Position numbers and translations under genes: made by a program. A stretch of DNA of 64,000 nt from Collinsella aerofaciens. GTDB taxonomy: Bacteria; Actinomycetota; Coriobacteriia; Coriobacteriales; Coriobacteriaceae. Shown here one piece after another: positions 30,958 to 38,779 of this stretch. The stretch's first letter is position 1; each line of letters begins with the position of its first letter. The DNA is taken from NCBI RefSeq assembly GCF_018785265.1, contig NZ_WQPK01000045.1, positions 186,001-250,000 on the forward strand, read 5' to 3'. The notes beneath the pieces are model-generated. The model searched no databases, was not told the DNA's origin, and saw only the letters and a program-made list of their open reading frames with translations.

Positions 30958-32334
30958 GTGCGTGCGTTTGCTCAACAAATGACAGAGCGTATGAAGGCGG
31001 TGGCGGCAGCAGGTGCCGTTGCCGCCTTTTGGCTTGCCGTGTGGATGCTGGTGGCGGCGCTGGTGGCGCAGCCGCTGATCTTGCCGGGGCCGGGTGCTGT
31101 TGCCTTGGCGCTGCTGCGCCTGGTGTGCGATGGCGGTGCCTGGGCGATTTTGGCGGGCTCGGGCGCGCGGATACTGGGTGGGCTGGCGCTTGCCGCGGTG
31201 TGTGGTGGCGTACTTGCCGGGATTTCGTCACGTTCGCGGGCGTTTGCGCGCCTGGTGGCTCCGGCGCTGTCGTTTGTAAAGGCGACGCCGGTCGCCTGCG
31301 TAGTGGTCCTGCTACTTATTTGGCTGGGGTCGGCGCGCGTGAGCATCGCCGCCGTCTTTTTGATGGCGCTGCCGGGCGTGTATTTCTCGCTGGCCGAGGG
31401 GCTGGCCCAGGTGAATAAACCGCTGGAGCAGATGTTCCGTCTGCATGGCGTGCGCGGCTGGCGCCTGTTTTGCGTCCATACCTGGCGCGAGGTGCTGCCG
31501 TTTGTGCTTTCGTGCGCCCGCGCCGTGATTGGCATGAGCTGGAAGGCCGGCGTGGCGGCCGAGCTGATCGGCATGGCGGCGGGCACCGTGGGCGAGCGCA
31601 TCTATCAGGCAAAGCTTTTGATTGAGACGGCTGACCTGCTGGCGTGGACCGTGCTGGTCGTTGCCGCCTCGTGGGCGTGTGAGCGCGTGCTGGTGTGGCT
31701 GCTGCGGGTTTCGGGACCCGTGGCGTGGCGCGCGGCCGTGCGGGCGCATGGGCATGGACTGCGCGGGTGTGCGGGGGCTGCGAGCGGTGGCACTGCAGCG
31801 GAGCTTGCGCTTGCCGTGGGCGATCGCGCGCCCTGGGCGCCGGCACTCGACGGACTGGTGCTTCGCGTGCCCGCCGGTGGGCGTGCCTGCGTGATGGGGG
31901 CCTCGGGTGTGGGCAAGTCGACGCTGCTTGCCCTGGCAGCGGGGGAGTGCGCGCCGTGCTCGATGGTGTTTCAGGATGCACGCTTGGTCGAATCCGCCTC
32001 GGCGCTGGATAACGTGCTGGTATGCGCCGATGCACACGTGGACGCCTCGAGTGCCGCTGCCTTGTTGCGCCTGCTGGTGCCGGGAATCGATGCGAATGCG
32101 TGCGTGGCCGAGCTTTCGGGTGGGCAGCGCCGTCGCGTCGAAATCGCCCGAGCCCTGCTGTGTCCGGGCGACGCGGTGATTCTTGACGAGCCCTTTACCG
32201 GTCTAGATACCGCTGCGCGCGATGCGACGACCAAGGTCGTGCTCGACCTGCTCGACAGCCGTACGCTCTTGCTCGCCACACACGACGGCGCCGACGCTCA
32301 GGCCCTCAATATCTCGGACATCATCACGCTCTAA
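30958..32334 (+). CDS. fused ABC permease-ATPase importer
   Basis: The 458-residue product joins an SsuC-type permease (about 1-250, six hydrophobic segments) to an ATPase (about 275-458) in one chain. The ATPase has Walker A GASGVGKST (Lys320), Q-loop VFQDARL, signature LSGGQ (386-390), Walker B AVILDEP and H-loop ATHD. At about 185 residues it is shorter than a stand-alone ATPase. Importers of this class normally make the two parts as separate proteins. The start is a GTG behind GGAG. It ends the four-gene run that begins with the GltD-like flavoprotein. Confidence 0.9.
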   Translation: MRAFAQQMTERMKAVAAAGAVAAFWLAVWMLVAALVAQPLILPGPGAVALALLRLVCDGGAWAILAGSGARILGGLALAAVCGGVLAGISSRSRAFARLVAPALSFVKATPVACVVVLLLIWLGSARVSIAAVFLMALPGVYFSLAEGLAQVNKPLEQMFRLHGVRGWRLFCVHTWREVLPFVLSCARAVIGMSWKAGVAAELIGMAAGTVGERIYQAKLLIETADLLAWTVLVVAASWACERVLVWLLRVSGPVAWRAAVRAHGHGLRGCAGAASGGTAAELALAVGDRAPWAPALDGLVLRVPAGGRACVMGASGVGKSTLLALAAGECAPCSMVFQDARLVESASALDNVLVCADAHVDASSAAALLRLLVPGIDANACVAELSGGQRRRVEIARALLCPGDAVILDEPFTGLDTAARDATTKVVLDLLDSRTLLLATHDGADAQALNISDIITL

Positions 32335-32406
32335 ATACTAACTCAGCAACAAAATGATTCGTTTTTCTCCGTCCCTATGGGGTTGGGTGTGGTATTCTAT
32401 CTGCGT

Positions 32407-32435
32407 GGTAATACTTAAGATTACTAAGTAATACC
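32407..32435. promoter_or_regulatory. palindromic operator before the antitoxin gene
   Basis: GGTAATACTTA faces TAAGTAATACC (one internal mismatch per arm) over 29 bp, in a short AT-rich stretch. Ribbon-helix-helix antitoxins bind such palindromes to repress themselves, so this is a likely autoregulatory site for the gene at 32550. Confidence 0.55.
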
Positions 32436-32549
32436 AACGCCGCAGAAACAAACTCCGGATGCGGGCCAATCGGGTTGCCTTCACAGCCCGTCGCCCAGCC
32501 GCGTGGCCCGCATCTATCCGCACCACCGTCGTTTCAAAAAGGAAGCGCC

Positions 32550-32771
32550 ATGGCAGAACACATGACCCCCGTAGTCGCGAAGGTCTTGCCCGAGGAGAAG
32601 GCAGCCTTCGCGGCTGCAACTCAGCTCGTGGGCACTACGCCGTCCAACGCCATCCGCATGTTTATCGCCGCGTTCAATCGCTGCGGCACCTTTCCGTTCG
32701 ACATTTCGCCCAACGGGGCCTTTGGCAAAGACTGTCCCCAACAGCTAGTCGTTGAAGAACGTCCCCAATGA
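32550..32771 (+). CDS. orphan RelB/DinJ-type antitoxin
   Basis: The 73-residue product matches the RelB/DinJ ribbon-helix-helix family in TPSNAIRMFIAAFNRCGTFP. These proteins bind DNA and neutralise a RelE/YafQ toxin through their C-terminus. Here residues from about 61 on are encoded by a dispersed repeat (32731-32806), and the stop codon lies in the loop of a palindrome, so the normal toxin-binding tail is probably lost. No toxin gene follows; the next gene is a CPBP protease. The ATG follows AAAGGAAG. Confidence 0.75.
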   Translation: MAEHMTPVVAKVLPEEKAAFAAATQLVGTTPSNAIRMFIAAFNRCGTFPFDISPNGAFGKDCPQQLVVEERPQ

Positions 32772-32806
32772 CTAGTCGTTGGGGACGTTCTTAAATGACT
32801 AGCCAC
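32731..32806. repeat. GGGGACGTTCTT palindrome overlapping the antitoxin 3' end
   Basis: The bases at 32755-32792 form a 38-nt nearly perfect palindrome: AAGAACGTCCCCAA, a central TGACTAGTCG and the inverse arm. CTGTCCCCAACAGCTAGTC precedes it, and ATGACTAGCCA follows. It belongs with the TGTCCCC family of the window. Confidence 0.8.
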
Positions 32807-32823
32807 CGAAGGAGGAGGTTGGC

Positions 32824-33735
32824 ATGCTCAATGCGATAGCGTGGGCGCTTGCCTGTTTTGGTGTTGTTGCTGCCGATATTGCCCTGAGCATGGTTTTGTT
32901 CTCCGCGCTGGACATCGTGTCGGAGCTGACGGGTTTCCCGATTGACAACCTCGATATTCAATGGTTTCAAGCCGCCGCGCAGACGGCATCGTTTTTGATG
33001 GCGCTGCTGTGGTGGCGCTATCTGTGGCCCCGCTCCTTCATGGCGCGCTGGCAGGGCGAGCGCCCGCTTGGCGGGGGAGCAGACAAAGCATGGAGGCGCA
33101 TCGCCTGCGTTATCGTGATCGGCCTTGCCCTGCAGGTGGTCGTTGGCTACGTGACCGACGCTGTGCTGTCGCTGTTGCCCGAGGCGGCGGCCGATTACAG
33201 CGAGCTTGTCGAGGAAACAGGCATGGGCGATACCAGCCTTCTTGCCGTCCTGACCACGGTGCTCGGCGCGCCGTTTTGCGAAGAGCTCCTGGTGCGCGGC
33301 GTCATCTTTGAGTTTTCGCTGCGCGCGTTTAATCCACAGTGCCGTCCGCTCTGGAAACGCCGGCGCCGCGCAAACGCGCAAGACGCTGCCATGGTGCCCT
33401 GGGCGGCTCCGAGCACCTGGGGTGTCGCCGCGGCAATCGTGCTGCAGGCGGCGGTCTTCGGCTTTATGCACATGAACTGGGTGCAGGGCTGTTATGCGGG
33501 TGTCGCCGGCCTCATCTTTGGTTGGGTGCTCGTGACGACCGGAAAGCTCCGCTACACGATCCTGCTGCATTTTGCCTTTAACGCCGGGTCGTATCTCATG
33601 ACGTTGCTCTGGTTTGTGAACACGCCGTTCAACGTGGCGGTCACGGTTGCCATCGCCGGCATCATCCTCGTGGAGGCGATGCGCTCACTGCGCCACGCGT
33701 GTGGGATGGACGCAGCGAGCGCACCGCTGCCCTAG
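32824..33735 (+). CDS. CPBP-family intramembrane glutamic protease
   Basis: The 303-residue membrane protein has about eight helices and the CPBP (Abi) motifs: paired glutamates Glu153-Glu154 in CEELLVRG, FGFMHMN and HFAFN. Family members cleave substrates in the membrane (Rce1-like) or take part in bacteriocin self-immunity. GAAGGAGGAGG precedes the ATG. A hydrophilic arginine-rich loop (about 172-200) separates two of the motifs. Its stop codon overlaps that of the convergent ygiQ-type gene by 3 bases. Confidence 0.88.
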   Translation: MLNAIAWALACFGVVAADIALSMVLFSALDIVSELTGFPIDNLDIQWFQAAAQTASFLMALLWWRYLWPRSFMARWQGERPLGGGADKAWRRIACVIVIGLALQVVVGYVTDAVLSLLPEAAADYSELVEETGMGDTSLLAVLTTVLGAPFCEELLVRGVIFEFSLRAFNPQCRPLWKRRRRANAQDAAMVPWAAPSTWGVAAAIVLQAAVFGFMHMNWVQGCYAGVAGLIFGWVLVTTGKLRYTILLHFAFNAGSYLMTLLWFVNTPFNVAVTVAIAGIILVEAMRSLRHACGMDAASAPLP

Positions 33736-35873
33736 TTGCGGCGGCCGCCGCCGTTGGCGCCCTGACGCCCCTGAGCTGCACGGTTGCGGCCTGCGGTGTT
33801 CTGCGCGCGGGACATACCGCCGTGGCCCTTGCTGCCTTTGGGTCCCTTGCCGGCGACGCCGCCGTGGGCCTTACCGCCCTTCTTGCCAGTGCCGTGCCCG
33901 CCGCTGGCCGATGTCTCGCCCGGGCGTGGCGGCACGGGGCGAATCAGGCAATGCTTGGTGTAGCCGATCAGGTCGCGACGGCCAGCCTTTTCCAGCGCCT
34001 CGCGTACCAGCTTGTAGTTCTCGGGCTTGCGATACTGGATGAGCGCGCGCTGCATGGCCTTCTCATGCGGGTCGCGCGCCACGTAGATTGGCTTCATGGT
34101 GCGCGGATCCACGCCGGTGTAGTACATGCACGTCGACATGGTGGACGGTGTGGGGTAGAAGTCCTGCACCTGCTCGGGCATGTAGCCCATGTCGCGCACG
34201 GCTTCGGCAAGGTCCACGGCTTCCTTCATGGTCGAGCCGGGGTGGCTCGAGATCAGATACGGCACCACATACTGCTTGAGTCCGTATTCGCGGTTCAGGC
34301 GTTCAAATTTACGGCAGAACGCGTCGTAGACGGTTCGGCTCGGCTTGCCCATCACGGACAGTACCGCGTCGCTCACGTGCTCGGGCGCTACGCGCAGCTG
34401 GCCCGAGACATGGTGTTCCAGCAGCTCGCGAAAAAACTCGTCCGAGGCATCGGCCATGGTGTAGTCAAAGCGGATGCCGCTGCGCACGAAGACCTTCTTG
34501 ACGCCCGGCAGCTGGCGCAGGTCGCGCAACAACTGTGTGTAGCCGCTCTCGTCGACCACCATGTTCTTGCACACGCTCGGCCACAGGCAGCGCTTGTTCT
34601 TGCACACGCCGTGCTTGAGCTGCTTGTCGCAGGCGGGGCGGCTAAAGTTGGCCGTCGGTCCACCCACGTCGTTGATGTAGCCCTTAAACTCGGGATCGCG
34701 CGTGAGCAGCTCTGCCTCGCGCATGATCGAGTCGTGGCTGCGCATCTGCAGTACGCGGCCCTGGTGGAAGGTGAGGGCGCAAAACGAGCATTCACCAAAG
34801 CACCCGCGGTTGGAGCTGATTGAAAACTTGATCTCGGCAAAGGCCGGCACGCCGCCCGCCGCGTCGTAGTCGGGATGCCAATCGCGTGCGTAGGGGAGCT
34901 CGGCCACCTCGTCCATCTCATCGGTCGTCAACGTCGCCGACGGCGGGTTCTGCACCACATAGACGCTGTTGGGATAGGGCTCTACCAGGCGATGTCCGGT
35001 GATGGGGTCCATATTCTGCTGTTGCACGTTAAAGCTGCGTGCGTAGTTGAGCTTGTCGGCGGTAAGGTCGTCCCAGCTGGGTAGCAGGTCGTAGTCGTAG
35101 ACCTCGTCGAGCGAGCCTGTGCGGTAGACGGTGCCGTTGATATAGGTGATTTGATCGATGGGCAGCCCCGCGTCGAGCGCGTCGGCAATCTCGACAATCG
35201 CGTGCTCGCCCATACCGTAGATGAGGATGTCGGCGCCCGAGTCGAGCAGCACCGAGCGCTTGAGCTTATCCTGCCAGTAGTCGTAGTGGGCCAGGCGGCG
35301 CAGGCTTGCCTCGATGCCGCCGATGATGATGGGGGCGTCCTTAAACGTCTGGCGGATGAGGTTGCCGTAGACCGTGACGGCTCGGTTGGGACGGCGCCCC
35401 TCCTCGCCACCGGGGGTATAGGCGTCGGTGTGGCGGCGGTGTTTGGTCACCGAATAGTGGTTGACCATGGAGTCCATGTTGCCGGCACTGACCAAAAAGC
35501 CCAGGCGCGGCTCGCCGAGCACAGTGATGCTGGCGGGGTCGGTCCAGTCGGGTTGGCAGATGATGCCCACCTTGTAGCCGTGCGCGTCGAGTACGCGGCT
35601 GATGATGGCCATGCCAAAGCTGGGATGGTCCACATAGGCATCGCCGCAGATGTAGACAAAGTCGCACTGGTCCCAGCCGCGCGCATCCATGTCGGCACGA
35701 CTGACGGGGAGGAATTTATCGCGGCCCGGACGCCAGGGGCGGGCGGGCGTCGCTTGGGAATGCTTGGCGCGGGTGACCGTGGCCTGCGCCTTGCCGCCGC
35801 GCTTTTGCTGCTGGCCCTGTTTGCCCTGCTGTCCGCGTTGGCTGTTCTGAGCGTGCTGAGGCTTTTTTGCCAC
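33732..35873 (-). CDS. YgiQ-family radical SAM protein
   Basis: The 713-residue product is a radical SAM enzyme of the YgiQ family (UPF0313). The cluster-binding motif CX3CX2C is Cys358, Cys362 and Cys365 in NRGCFGECSFC. A cobalamin-binding-like N-terminal part precedes it. The substrate is unknown. The first 45 residues are Gln/Lys-rich, and the last 70 are a Gly/Lys/Arg-rich low-complexity tail. The GTG at 35873 follows GGGAGGG closely. The stop codon overlaps the convergent CPBP gene. Confidence 0.9.
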   Translation of the reverse strand: MAKKPQHAQNSQRGQQGKQGQQQKRGGKAQATVTRAKHSQATPARPWRPGRDKFLPVSRADMDARGWDQCDFVYICGDAYVDHPSFGMAIISRVLDAHGYKVGIICQPDWTDPASITVLGEPRLGFLVSAGNMDSMVNHYSVTKHRRHTDAYTPGGEEGRRPNRAVTVYGNLIRQTFKDAPIIIGGIEASLRRLAHYDYWQDKLKRSVLLDSGADILIYGMGEHAIVEIADALDAGLPIDQITYINGTVYRTGSLDEVYDYDLLPSWDDLTADKLNYARSFNVQQQNMDPITGHRLVEPYPNSVYVVQNPPSATLTTDEMDEVAELPYARDWHPDYDAAGGVPAFAEIKFSISSNRGCFGECSFCALTFHQGRVLQMRSHDSIMREAELLTRDPEFKGYINDVGGPTANFSRPACDKQLKHGVCKNKRCLWPSVCKNMVVDESGYTQLLRDLRQLPGVKKVFVRSGIRFDYTMADASDEFFRELLEHHVSGQLRVAPEHVSDAVLSVMGKPSRTVYDAFCRKFERLNREYGLKQYVVPYLISSHPGSTMKEAVDLAEAVRDMGYMPEQVQDFYPTPSTMSTCMYYTGVDPRTMKPIYVARDPHEKAMQRALIQYRKPENYKLVREALEKAGRRDLIGYTKHCLIRPVPPRPGETSASGGHGTGKKGGKAHGGVAGKGPKGSKGHGGMSRAQNTAGRNRAAQGRQGANGGGRRN

Positions 35874-35911
35874 GATCCCTCCCGGTGTCTGTATGCTGCA
35901 CGTAATTGTAA

Positions 35912-35944
35912 CCAGTCTTTTTGGGACGGAGCTAAAAAGACTGG
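35912..35944. repeat. 11-bp perfect hairpin upstream of the YgiQ gene
   Basis: CCAGTCTTTTT and AAAAAGACTGG flank GGGACGGAGCT. The loop wording resembles the GGGGACGGAGG of the element at 45431. It lies 39 nt before the radical SAM start, in the 253-nt divergent gap, and could be a leader hairpin. Confidence 0.55.
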
Positions 35945-36126
35945 GGGAGTACATGGGCTGGTGAGTGAGAGCGTCGCCGCGCCCGCCGTTTGTTTCCAGA
36001 CTGTGTATCTGCGCGTTGGAGAACCCGTCTCGCGCGCACGCCATGTTGTCAATGGGTTACAGTATGAACGGCGGCTATGTTTCCGCCAACGCACGAGAGA
36101 GTCGTCAACAAGGAGGATGCACGACG

Positions 36127-36843
36127 ATGCAGCGTGCCAAACAGATATCGGAGTCTATTGAGCTGGGCATCATCTTGGCGCTTGCCGGTGGCTTTATGGA
36201 TGTGTATTCGTACATTGGGCGCGATCATGTTTTCGCCAACGCGCAGACGGGCAACATCCTGCTCGTGGGTGTAAGCATCTCGGAGGGCAACTGGCAGCTG
36301 GCGGGACGCTATTTCTTCCCCGTGGTGTCGTTTGCCGTGGGCATTATGCTTGCCGACCTGGTACACGAACGGTTTGGCAGCGTGATTCACTGGCGCCAAG
36401 TGACGGTGTTCTTTGAAGCCGTCATCTTGCTGGGCGTGAGCTTTATCCCGGGCGGCAATTTCAACCTGCTCGCCAACTGCCTCACCTCGTTTGCCTGCGG
36501 CATGCAGGTCGAGAGCTTCCGCAAGATTCACGGTCACGGTATCGCTACGACCATGTGCATCGGCAACTTGCGCAACGCGCTGCAAAACGTGGACGATTAC
36601 ATCATCACCCACAGGCGTGGCTTTTTGGAAAACGGCCTGCTGTACTTTGGCGTGATCTTTATCTTTGTGTTTGGCGCCGTGTTGGGCAACTGGTGTATTG
36701 AGCGCATGGGGCTGCACGCCATCGTCGTGGCGAGTTTGCTGCTGTTTGTCGCGTTTGCCATCATGTTCATCGACCGCGAGCGCGACTTGCGCTTACGCTG
36801 GAAGGTTGCGGCCGAGGCTTGGAAAGAGGGCTGCCGAAAGTAA
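36127..36843 (+). CDS. YoaK/DUF1275 membrane protein
   Basis: The 238-residue product is a six-helix membrane protein of the DUF1275 family, with the typical GGFMDVYSYI and FANAQTGNILL near the N-terminus. The function of the family is unknown. The ATG at 36127 follows AAGGAGG at a ten-base distance; longer in-frame readings have no ribosome site. A strong terminator follows. Confidence 0.9.
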   Translation: MQRAKQISESIELGIILALAGGFMDVYSYIGRDHVFANAQTGNILLVGVSISEGNWQLAGRYFFPVVSFAVGIMLADLVHERFGSVIHWRQVTVFFEAVILLGVSFIPGGNFNLLANCLTSFACGMQVESFRKIHGHGIATTMCIGNLRNALQNVDDYIITHRRGFLENGLLYFGVIFIFVFGAVLGNWCIERMGLHAIVVASLLLFVAFAIMFIDRERDLRLRWKVAAEAWKEGCRK

Positions 36844-36846
36844 CCT

Positions 36847-36885
36847 AATGCGGCAAAGGGGCTGTCCCTTTGCCGCATTATTTTT
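36847..36885 (+). terminator. rho-independent terminator in GGCTGTCCC style
   Basis: AATGCGGCAAAGGG pairs perfectly with its inverse around the loop GCTGT, then ATTTTTC follows. The GGGGCTGTCCC wording links it to the dispersed hairpin family, so that family may provide terminators. Confidence 0.92.
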
Positions 36886-37008
36886 CATCATCTGTTGAAA
36901 CGCTTTAAATAGTTTGACGTTCTCACGCGTTTTTTGTTTCAAAAGCGTTAGGATGGGACTCATAGCGTGGGGCGTAATGGGTGCCCCGCACACGATGGGA
37001 GGCCATCA

Positions 37009-38175
37009 ATGGCTAATCGTTTCGTTCTCAATACCATCTCTTATCATGGTTCCGGCGCCATTAAGGAGATCCCCGGCGAGCTCCAGCGTCGCGGCTACAA
37101 GAAGATCTTCGTCTGCTCCGACCCCGATCTGGTCAAGTTTGGCGTTACCGCCAAGGTGACCGACGAGCTCGACGCTGCCGGCATCGCTTGGAGCCTCTAC
37201 TCCGAGATTAAGCCCAACCCCACCATCCAGAACGTCAAGGACGGCGTCGAGGCCTTCAAGGCCGCCGATGCTGACGCTATCGTGACCATCGGTGGTGGCT
37301 CCTCCATGGACACCGCCAAGGCCATCGGCATCATCATCAACAACCCCGAGTTCGCCGATGTCCGCAGCCTCGAGGGCGTTGCTCCCACTAAGAACCACGC
37401 CGTGTTCACCATCGCCGTGCCGACGACCGCCGGTACCGCCGCCGAGGTGACCATCAACTACGTCATCACCGACCCCGAGAACGTCCGCAAGTTCGTGTGC
37501 GTCGACACCAACGACGCCCCCGAGGTTGCCGTCGTCGATCCTGACATGATGGCTTCCATGCCCGCCGGCCTGACCGCTTCCACTGGTATGGACGCTCTGA
37601 CCCACGCCATCGAGGGCTACACCACCAAGGGTGCTTGGGAGCTCTCTGACATGTTCCACTTTGAGGCTATTAAGCTGATCAGCGAGAACCTGCGTGACTC
37701 CGTCGCCGAGGCCAAGTCCGGCCAGCCCGGCTCCGGCCGCGAGGGCATGGCCCTTGGCCAGTATGTCGCCGGCATGGGCTTCTCCAACGTTGGCCTGGGC
37801 ATCGACCACGCAATGGCTCACACCCTGTCTGCTCACTACGACACCCCGCACGGCGTCGCTTGCGCCATGCTGCTGCCGATCGCCATGGAGTTCAACAAGC
37901 CGGTTTGCGCTGAGCGCCTGGCCAAGGTTGCCCTTGCCATGGGTGTTGACACCACGGGCATGAGCACCGACGAGGCTGCCGACGCCGCTATCGCCGCCGT
38001 CAAGCAGCTTTCCGCCGACGTGAATATCCCGCACGTCTGCGAGGCTATGAAGGCCGACGAGATCGAGGTTCTGGCCAAGGACGCCATGGCCGACGCCTGC
38101 TTCCCGGGTAACCCGCGCGAGGCAACGCTCGACGACGTCATCGAGCTCTTCAAGAAGATCTGCCCGGCTGCCTAG
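37009..38175 (+). CDS. iron-containing alcohol dehydrogenase (FucO-like)
   Basis: The 388-residue product is a group III Fe-dependent alcohol dehydrogenase close to lactaldehyde reductase/1,3-propanediol dehydrogenase. It has the nucleotide motif GGGSSMDTAKAIG (about 96-108) and the metal-binding helices GMDALTHAIEGY and HAMAHTLSAHYDTPHG. It reduces small aldehydes or oxidises alcohols with NAD(H). Codon use is strongly biased toward a few C-ending codons, which suggests high expression and a central fermentative role. GGGAGG precedes the ATG at 37009, and a perfect terminator follows. Confidence 0.93.
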   Translation: MANRFVLNTISYHGSGAIKEIPGELQRRGYKKIFVCSDPDLVKFGVTAKVTDELDAAGIAWSLYSEIKPNPTIQNVKDGVEAFKAADADAIVTIGGGSSMDTAKAIGIIINNPEFADVRSLEGVAPTKNHAVFTIAVPTTAGTAAEVTINYVITDPENVRKFVCVDTNDAPEVAVVDPDMMASMPAGLTASTGMDALTHAIEGYTTKGAWELSDMFHFEAIKLISENLRDSVAEAKSGQPGSGREGMALGQYVAGMGFSNVGLGIDHAMAHTLSAHYDTPHGVACAMLLPIAMEFNKPVCAERLAKVALAMGVDTTGMSTDEAADAAIAAVKQLSADVNIPHVCEAMKADEIEVLAKDAMADACFPGNPREATLDDVIELFKKICPAA

Positions 38176-38228
38176 CCCAGTTTGGTGGTCCTTCGCCCGT
38201 AGGTGTATGGTCTTTTGACGTGCCGCTG

Positions 38229-38260
38229 GCCCCGCCGTGCTACGCACGGCGGGGCTTTTT
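38229..38260 (+). terminator. rho-independent terminator
   Basis: GCCCCGCCGTGC and its exact inverse flank TAC, followed by five T. It ends the alcohol dehydrogenase transcript. Confidence 0.95.
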
Positions 38261-38333
38261 GTGCTGCGCCGATGCCCTGAGACGGACAAAACCAAGGCGT
38301 ACTGCCCGCTGCGGATAGGTGGTGCACTTCCCA

Positions 38334-38571
38334 GCGTGCATTTTTGGGAGTATTCAGCAAGCTCTTAAAAATGCATAACGTTTTGAATGGCCCGTAGTGG
38401 CCCGCAGGCGCCCATCGACAGCCATTGTGGGCGGGCTATCGATGAGTGGAGGGGGTTGTTACTGAGTTTTTGCTTTGCGACGACCTGCAACACTGCTGTA
38501 ACCACGTCGTTTTGTCGTTCGTGATGGGGCCGTTGGGGCCCACGGTGCTGAATACTCCGTTTTTTGCACGG
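38334..38571. mobile_element. 238-bp element with 25-bp terminal inverted repeats (copy 2)
   Basis: Left end 38334-38358 (GCGTGCATTTTTGGGAGTAT) and right end 38547-38571 (GAATACTCCGTTTTTTGCAC) are inverted. Length and ends match copy 1 at 19962-20200, and GGGGTACC lies at the same distance past the right end. The interior has its own hairpins, such as GGCCCG/CGGGCT, but no clear similarity to copy 1. No gene is seen inside, and the rest of the 604-nt gap (38572-38779) holds no other supported feature. Confidence 0.7.
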
Positions 38572-38779
38572 CCCAAGGTGGGGTACCCTGAGACGAAGCA
38601 AAAAGACTCCTCATTTCTATGCAGATACCGATAGGATTTATGCAAGATTGGGATTGTAAGCCGTGCGCGTGCGCAAAATCGGCGCGAGGACGTCTGGAGG
38701 TGGCTCGGCTCCCAGAGCCTTGCGCGTGCAGAACGGTTAAAATCGGGACTCGGTCTTAGTTTTGCTTGGAAGGATGCAC

